From the NCBI GenBank assembly GCA_030151225.1, contig JASLEG010000090.1, forward strand, positions 1-9,156: a DNA stretch of 9,156 nt, written 5' to 3'. Every line of letters begins with the position of its first letter. Within the stretch, counting starts at the first letter, position 1. The notes beneath the pieces are model-generated. The model was given only the letters and a program-made list of their open reading frames with translations. It made no database searches and was not told where the DNA came from. A program made the translations under genes and the position numbers. This document shows, in pieces, positions 6,299 through 9,156 of this stretch. The DNA comes from Burkholderia sp. GTDB taxonomy: Bacteria > Pseudomonadota > Gammaproteobacteria > Burkholderiales > Burkholderiaceae.

Positions 6299-7945
6299 TC
6301 ATGCTGCCGCCATGCGCCAGTCGGCACGGCCGGCCCGGCTCGCGACTTCGTCGCGACGTGCGCCGGCGCCGCCATCGGCCACCGACGGCCCCACGCGGAA
6401 CACGGCCACGGTCTCGTCGAGCTGCCGGCCCTGCGCCTCGAGCGATTTCGACGCGGCGGCGGCCTGTTCCACCAGCGCGGCGTTCTGCTGCGTGGTTTCG
6501 TCCATCTGCGTGATCGCCATGTTGATCTGCTCGATGCCGCGGCTCTGCTCCTCGGAGGCCGCCGCGATCTCGCCCATGATGTCGGTCACGCGCGCCACGG
6601 CCTGGGTGACCTCGCTCATGGTGCGGCCGGCCTCGCTGGCGAGCGTCGCGCCGGTCTGCACGGTCTGCACCGACGAGGTGATCAGCTCCTTGATGTCCTT
6701 GGCGGCGCTCGACGAGCGCTGCGCCAGCGAACGCACCTCGCTGGCCACCACCGCGAAGCCGCGGCCCTGCTCGCCGGCGCGCGCGGCTTCCACCGCGGCG
6801 TTCAGCGCCAGAATGTTGGTCTGGAACGCGATGCCCTCGATGATGCCGGTGATGTCGGCGATCTTCGACGAGCGTTCGCCCAGGTCGTTCATGGTGTCCA
6901 CCACGCGGCCCACCGCGCCGCTGCCGCGCAGCGCCACGTCCGAGGCATTCGCGGCCAGCGAGCTGCCCTGGCGGGCGTTCTCGGCGTTCAGGCGCACCGT
7001 GGACGTGAATTCCTCCATGGTGGCGGCGGTTTCCTGCAGGGCGGCGGCCTGTTCCTCGGTGCGCGCGCTGAGGTCCACGTTGCCGGCGGCGATCTCGCCC
7101 ACCGCCATCGTGATGCCGGTGCTGCCTTCGCGCACCCGGCTCACGATGCCGGACAGGCGCGTGTTCATGGTGTCGAGCGCCTCGAGCAGGTCGCGCGTCT
7201 CGTCGTGGCCGTGCACGGCGATGTGGGTGGTCAGGTCGCCATCGGCCACGGTGCGCGCGAGTCGCACCGCCTCCGACATCGGCCGCGTGATCGAGCGCGT
7301 GATCCACAGCCCGGCCGCGACGGCCAGCGCCACGGCGGCCGCGCACACGGCCAGCATCAGGTTGCGGGTGTCGGCGTAGCGCTCGGCGCCGACCTGGATC
7401 AGCGCGGCCTCGCGCTCGGCGGTGTAGTTCGCATAGGCGTCGGTGGCGCGGATCAGCTCGGCCAGCAGCGGGCGGCACTGCACATCGATGGCCTGAATGG
7501 CCGCGTCGCGCTGCCCGTCGAGCGCCTGCTTCTCGATCGCGAGCGCCACCGGCCCGTAGCGGCTCTCGACCTCGGCGATGGTGGTGGCCAGCTCGCGCGC
7601 CCTGGGCGTGGTGTCGCTGGCGCTGGCCAGCATCGACTGCAGTTGCGCCAGATAGCGCTGCACGTCGGCGTGGGCCTGTTCGACCGCGGCCTTCTCCAGC
7701 GCCACGTCGCCGGGCTCGGTCACCAGCACCAGGTTGCGGGCGGCGATCGCGCGGCGGTCCACGGCGTTGCGCACCTGCGCGGCCGTGTTGGCGCGGGCGT
7801 TCACGCCGGCCGTGTAGCTCGTGAACGACGCGTTCGCGGTGGACAGCGCATGCAATCCGAATGCCGAAACGCCGACCACGACCGCGGCGAGTATGCCGAA
7901 TCCGCCAAGCAACTTGTGTTTGATGCTTGGCTGCAAGATTTTCAT
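6299..7945 (-). CDS. Methyl-accepting chemotaxis protein (transmembrane, helical-bundle sensor)
   Basis: A complete 548-residue chemoreceptor. TM1 (about residues 11-31) and TM2 (about 194-216) flank a periplasmic, mostly helical domain of about 160 residues, consistent with a four-helix-bundle (4HB_MCP/Tar-like) sensor. A HAMP domain (about 214-266, including RSITRPMSEAV) follows, then the cytoplasmic rod. The first methylation helix contains TEEQAAALQETAATMEE (296-312) and the second lies around 458-495. The hairpin tip that contacts CheA/CheW is the invariant segment GIAFQTNILALNAAVEAARAGEQGRGFAVVASEVR (371-405). The protein inserts in the inner membrane, senses an unknown periplasmic ligand and controls CheA. 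It ends in a short Arg/Ala-rich tail with no NWETF-type CheR/CheB tether. The ATG at 7945 is preceded at good spacing by AGAGAGAGAGG (7952-7962). A sigma-28-like promoter lies upstream. No ligand can be assigned. Confidence 0.95.
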   Translation of the reverse strand: MKILQPSIKHKLLGGFGILAAVVVGVSAFGLHALSTANASFTSYTAGVNARANTAAQVRNAVDRRAIAARNLVLVTEPGDVALEKAAVEQAHADVQRYLAQLQSMLASASDTTPRARELATTIAEVESRYGPVALAIEKQALDGQRDAAIQAIDVQCRPLLAELIRATDAYANYTAEREAALIQVGAERYADTRNLMLAVCAAAVALAVAAGLWITRSITRPMSEAVRLARTVADGDLTTHIAVHGHDETRDLLEALDTMNTRLSGIVSRVREGSTGITMAVGEIAAGNVDLSARTEEQAAALQETAATMEEFTSTVRLNAENARQGSSLAANASDVALRGSGAVGRVVDTMNDLGERSSKIADITGIIEGIAFQTNILALNAAVEAARAGEQGRGFAVVASEVRSLAQRSSSAAKDIKELITSSVQTVQTGATLASEAGRTMSEVTQAVARVTDIMGEIAAASEEQSRGIEQINMAITQMDETTQQNAALVEQAAAASKSLEAQGRQLDETVAVFRVGPSVADGGAGARRDEVASRAGRADWRMAAA

Positions 7946-8014
7946 GATTGGCCTCTCTCTCTTTGAATAAGGTTCGGATCGAATGCGGGCGGGACGAATC
8001 CTCTCATGGAGTTG

Positions 8015-8041
8015 TTAACGGGTCATTCAGTATTTTCTTTA
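8015..8041 (-). promoter_or_regulatory. Sigma-28 (FliA)-like promoter of the chemotaxis receptor gene
   Basis: On the minus strand, TAAA (8041-8038) is followed after exactly 15 bases by CCCGTTAA (8022-8015). The FliA consensus is TAAA-N15-GCCGATAA, so the -35 core is perfect and the -10 matches six of eight positions. The expected start of transcription lies near 8008, leaving a leader of about 60 nt before the ATG at 7945. Chemoreceptors are typical class III flagellar genes under this sigma factor, so position and family both support the call. Confidence 0.65.
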
Positions 8042-8116
8042 CCTTCCGAAACCCGAATATTCTTGATAAGGATCAAGGAATCATAGGGGGAGATATTAAA
8101 TACCTTATCCATGGGT

Positions 8117-8141
8117 GAAGGCCTTGCCCGGCAAGGCTTTC
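8117..8141. repeat. Short hairpin in the AT-rich spacer
   Basis: GCCTTGCC (8121-8128) and GGCAAGGC (8130-8137) are perfect arms separated by one base. Counting a G-U pair and three further pairs, the RNA stem extends to 8117-8141. TTT follows the core arm on the plus strand, but no real T-run is present. Its role is unknown; it may be a weak 3'-end structure or a protein site upstream of the receptor promoter. Confidence 0.4.
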
Positions 8142-8301
8142 GGACGAACGTTTGAAATCCGTTCGCGCAAGCGATGAAATTGAATAGGGCGCAATATGAA
8201 TCGCAAATCGGTGGCGATGAAATCGTTATTTCGAATCGATCGCTATCCGATTTCAGGTAGGGCGAGGTGAATCGGTGCGTGCATTGCATGCCCTGCAATT
8301 A

Positions 8302-8321
8302 CGGCGATAGGAAAATCGCCG
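8302..8321 (-). terminator. Possible weak terminator behind the ABC permease gene
   Basis: CGGCGAT (8302-8308) and ATCGCCG (8315-8321) form a 7-bp stem with a 6-nt loop, about 50 bp after the permease stop on the minus strand. The sequence that follows (TAATTGC) has no T-run, so termination by this hairpin alone would be weak. It is called on position and structure only. Confidence 0.35.
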
Positions 8322-8369
8322 CAATCGCATCGAACGGCATCGGAAACGCCTATGCGCGGCGACGCGGGT

Positions 8370-9119
8370 TCAGCCGCGCGCGGGGGCGAGCCGGCGCATC
8401 GCGAGGCCGAGCGCGTCGTACACCAGCACGGCGAGCAGCGCGACGATCACGCCGCCCTGCAGCACGAAGGCGGTGTTGGAAGTCTGCAGGCCGGCGATGA
8501 TCACGTCGCCGAGGCCGCGCGCGGCCACCGTGGAGCCGATCGTGGCGGTGCCGAGATTGATCACCACGGCCAGTCGCACGCCGTTCAGGATCACCGGCGC
8601 GGCCAGCGGCAGCTCGATCGACAGCAGCCGCTGGCGCGCGCTCATGCCCATGCCGCGCGCGGCGTCGAGCGTGGTGGCCGGAATCGAGCCGAGCCCGGCC
8701 AGCGTGCTCTCGAATACCGGCAGCAGCCCGTACAGCGTCAGCGCGAGCAGCACCGGCTTCGCGCCGAAGCCCACGGCCGGCACCGCGAGCGCGAGCACGG
8801 CCACGGGCGGGAAGGTCTGGCCGAGGTTGGCGATGCTGCGCGCCACCGGCAGGAAATCGGCGCCGGCCGGGCGCGTGACGGCGATTCCGGCCAGCATCGC
8901 GAGCGCCGAGCCGATCGCGCTCGAGGCGGCCACGATCGCCAGATGCGCGAGCGTGAGGTCGACCAGGCTGGCGCGATCGTAGATGGCCGGCGCGCCGTTC
9001 TCGGCGAGCGTCGCGAACAGCGGCAGCAGCCAGCCGGGCCGCGCGATCAGCACCAGCAGCGCGGCCAGCGCCGCGAGCCGCGCCACCGTGGCCGCGCCCG
9101 CCCGCGAGCGCGCGCTCAT
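8370..9119 (-). CDS. Osmoprotectant-type ABC transporter permease (ProW/OpuCB/YehW-like)
   Basis: A 249-residue inner-membrane permease. An N-terminal membrane segment (about 12-38) is followed by the binding-protein-dependent transport core from about residue 55: AHLAIVAASSAIGSALAMLAGI (58-79), then SIANLGQTFPPVAVLALAVPAVGFG (95-119), which is characteristic of the glycine betaine/choline/carnitine permeases. The EAA loop that docks the ATPase is LDAARGMGMSARQRLLSIELPLAAPVILNGVR (151-182), and the terminal core segment includes INLGTATIGSTVAARGLGDVI. It is longer at the N-terminus than the shortest OpuCB-type proteins, like YehW/OsmW homologues. The start at 9119 has GGAG at 9126-9129 and overlaps the stop of the upstream gene by ATGA, so the two are translationally coupled. 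The substrate is probably a quaternary ammonium osmolyte by family, but this is unproved; some YehZYXW-type systems do not serve osmoprotection. Confidence 0.9.
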   Translation of the reverse strand: MSARSRAGAATVARLAALAALLVLIARPGWLLPLFATLAENGAPAIYDRASLVDLTLAHLAIVAASSAIGSALAMLAGIAVTRPAGADFLPVARSIANLGQTFPPVAVLALAVPAVGFGAKPVLLALTLYGLLPVFESTLAGLGSIPATTLDAARGMGMSARQRLLSIELPLAAPVILNGVRLAVVINLGTATIGSTVAARGLGDVIIAGLQTSNTAFVLQGGVIVALLAVLVYDALGLAMRRLAPARG

Positions 9120-9156
9120 GCGCCGCTCCGGGCGTGCGCCACCAGCGTGGCCAGCG
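9116..9156 (-). CDS. 3' end of the upstream gene of the ABC operon (partial; possibly the ATPase)
   Basis: One minus-strand frame enters from the window edge and reads LATLVAHARSGA before TGA at 9118-9116. It overlaps the permease start in an ATGA junction. Twelve codons cannot identify a family. In osmoprotectant operons the gene just before such a permease is usually the ATP-binding subunit (ProV/OpuCA/YehX-like), and a short helical Ala-rich C-terminus would fit; a second permease is the alternative. Confidence 0.5.
   Translation of the reverse strand, partial: LATLVAHARSGA

Larger units (their letters stand above)
7966..8369. other. AT-rich spacer between the ABC permease and the chemotaxis receptor
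   Basis: This stretch is much richer in A+T than its surroundings; the line 8041-8100 is 23/60 GC. It holds the sigma-28-like promoter at 8015-8041, a hairpin at 8117-8141 and a hairpin at 8302-8321. A frame of about 90 codons on the minus strand (8023-8298) shows no motif and overlaps the promoter, so I do not call it a gene. No tRNA, riboswitch or mobile element is recognisable. Confidence 0.6.

Noticed and set aside
5966..7966. 666-codon open frame on the plus strand
   Set aside because: It is antisense to the chemotaxis receptor with a His/Gly/Arg-rich product and no recognisable domain; the receptor frame is unambiguous.
8023..8298. 91-codon minus-strand open frame in the AT-rich spacer
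   Set aside because: It starts with TTG without a ribosome site, shows no motif and its 3' end runs into the sigma-28-like promoter; the low GC makes an intergenic region more likely.

Overview
The window is high-GC DNA (core lines reach about 80% GC) with tightly packed genes. The gene families are those of a betaproteobacterium, most likely Burkholderia sensu lato; this is inferred from gene content and base composition and cannot be proved from the window. Nearly everything after the first 0.9 kb lies on the minus strand.

Layout: (1) 1-911, plus strand: the 3' end of a precorrin-6A reductase gene (cobK) and a complete cobM, overlapping by ATGA. This is the end of a cobalamin (corrin ring) biosynthesis operon, closed by a strong palindrome at 915-940 that it shares with the convergent gene beyond. 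(2) 954-4523, minus strand: read in transcription order, an SDR oxidoreductase, a LysR-type regulator 19 nt behind it, an EamA/DMT-family exporter, and a Nu-class-like glutathione S-transferase. Together they resemble a small detoxification/efflux neighbourhood, but no substrate can be read from the sequence. (3) 4600-5784, minus strand: an orphan gene of clearly lower GC. It has an N-terminal Cys/His zinc-ribbon-like motif, a DUF4365-like (PD-(D/E)xK nuclease-fold) core and a helical C-terminus. It looks like an acquired accessory gene. (4) 5785-6298: a gap without a convincing gene but with three inverted repeats, one of them a convincing intrinsic terminator (10-bp stem plus T7) on the minus strand. 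(5) 6299-7945, minus strand: a complete methyl-accepting chemotaxis protein. A sigma-28 (FliA)-like promoter lies about 70 bp upstream of its start, which ties it to the flagellar regulon. (6) 7966-8369: an AT-rich spacer holding that promoter and two small hairpins. (7) 8370-9156, minus strand: an osmoprotectant-type (ProW/OpuCB/YehW-like) ABC permease and, overlapping it by ATGA, the last codons of an upstream gene of the same operon.

Most of the window is ordinary core metabolism and transport. The part most worth a second look is 4600-6080: the orphan zinc-ribbon + DUF4365 gene and the structured DNA just upstream of it (leader hairpin, terminator, and a 17-bp interrupted palindrome). It could be a single-gene defence-like cargo at an insertion point, or a nuclease-like gene beside a small RNA. 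Both are inferences. No multi-gene novel system is evident.
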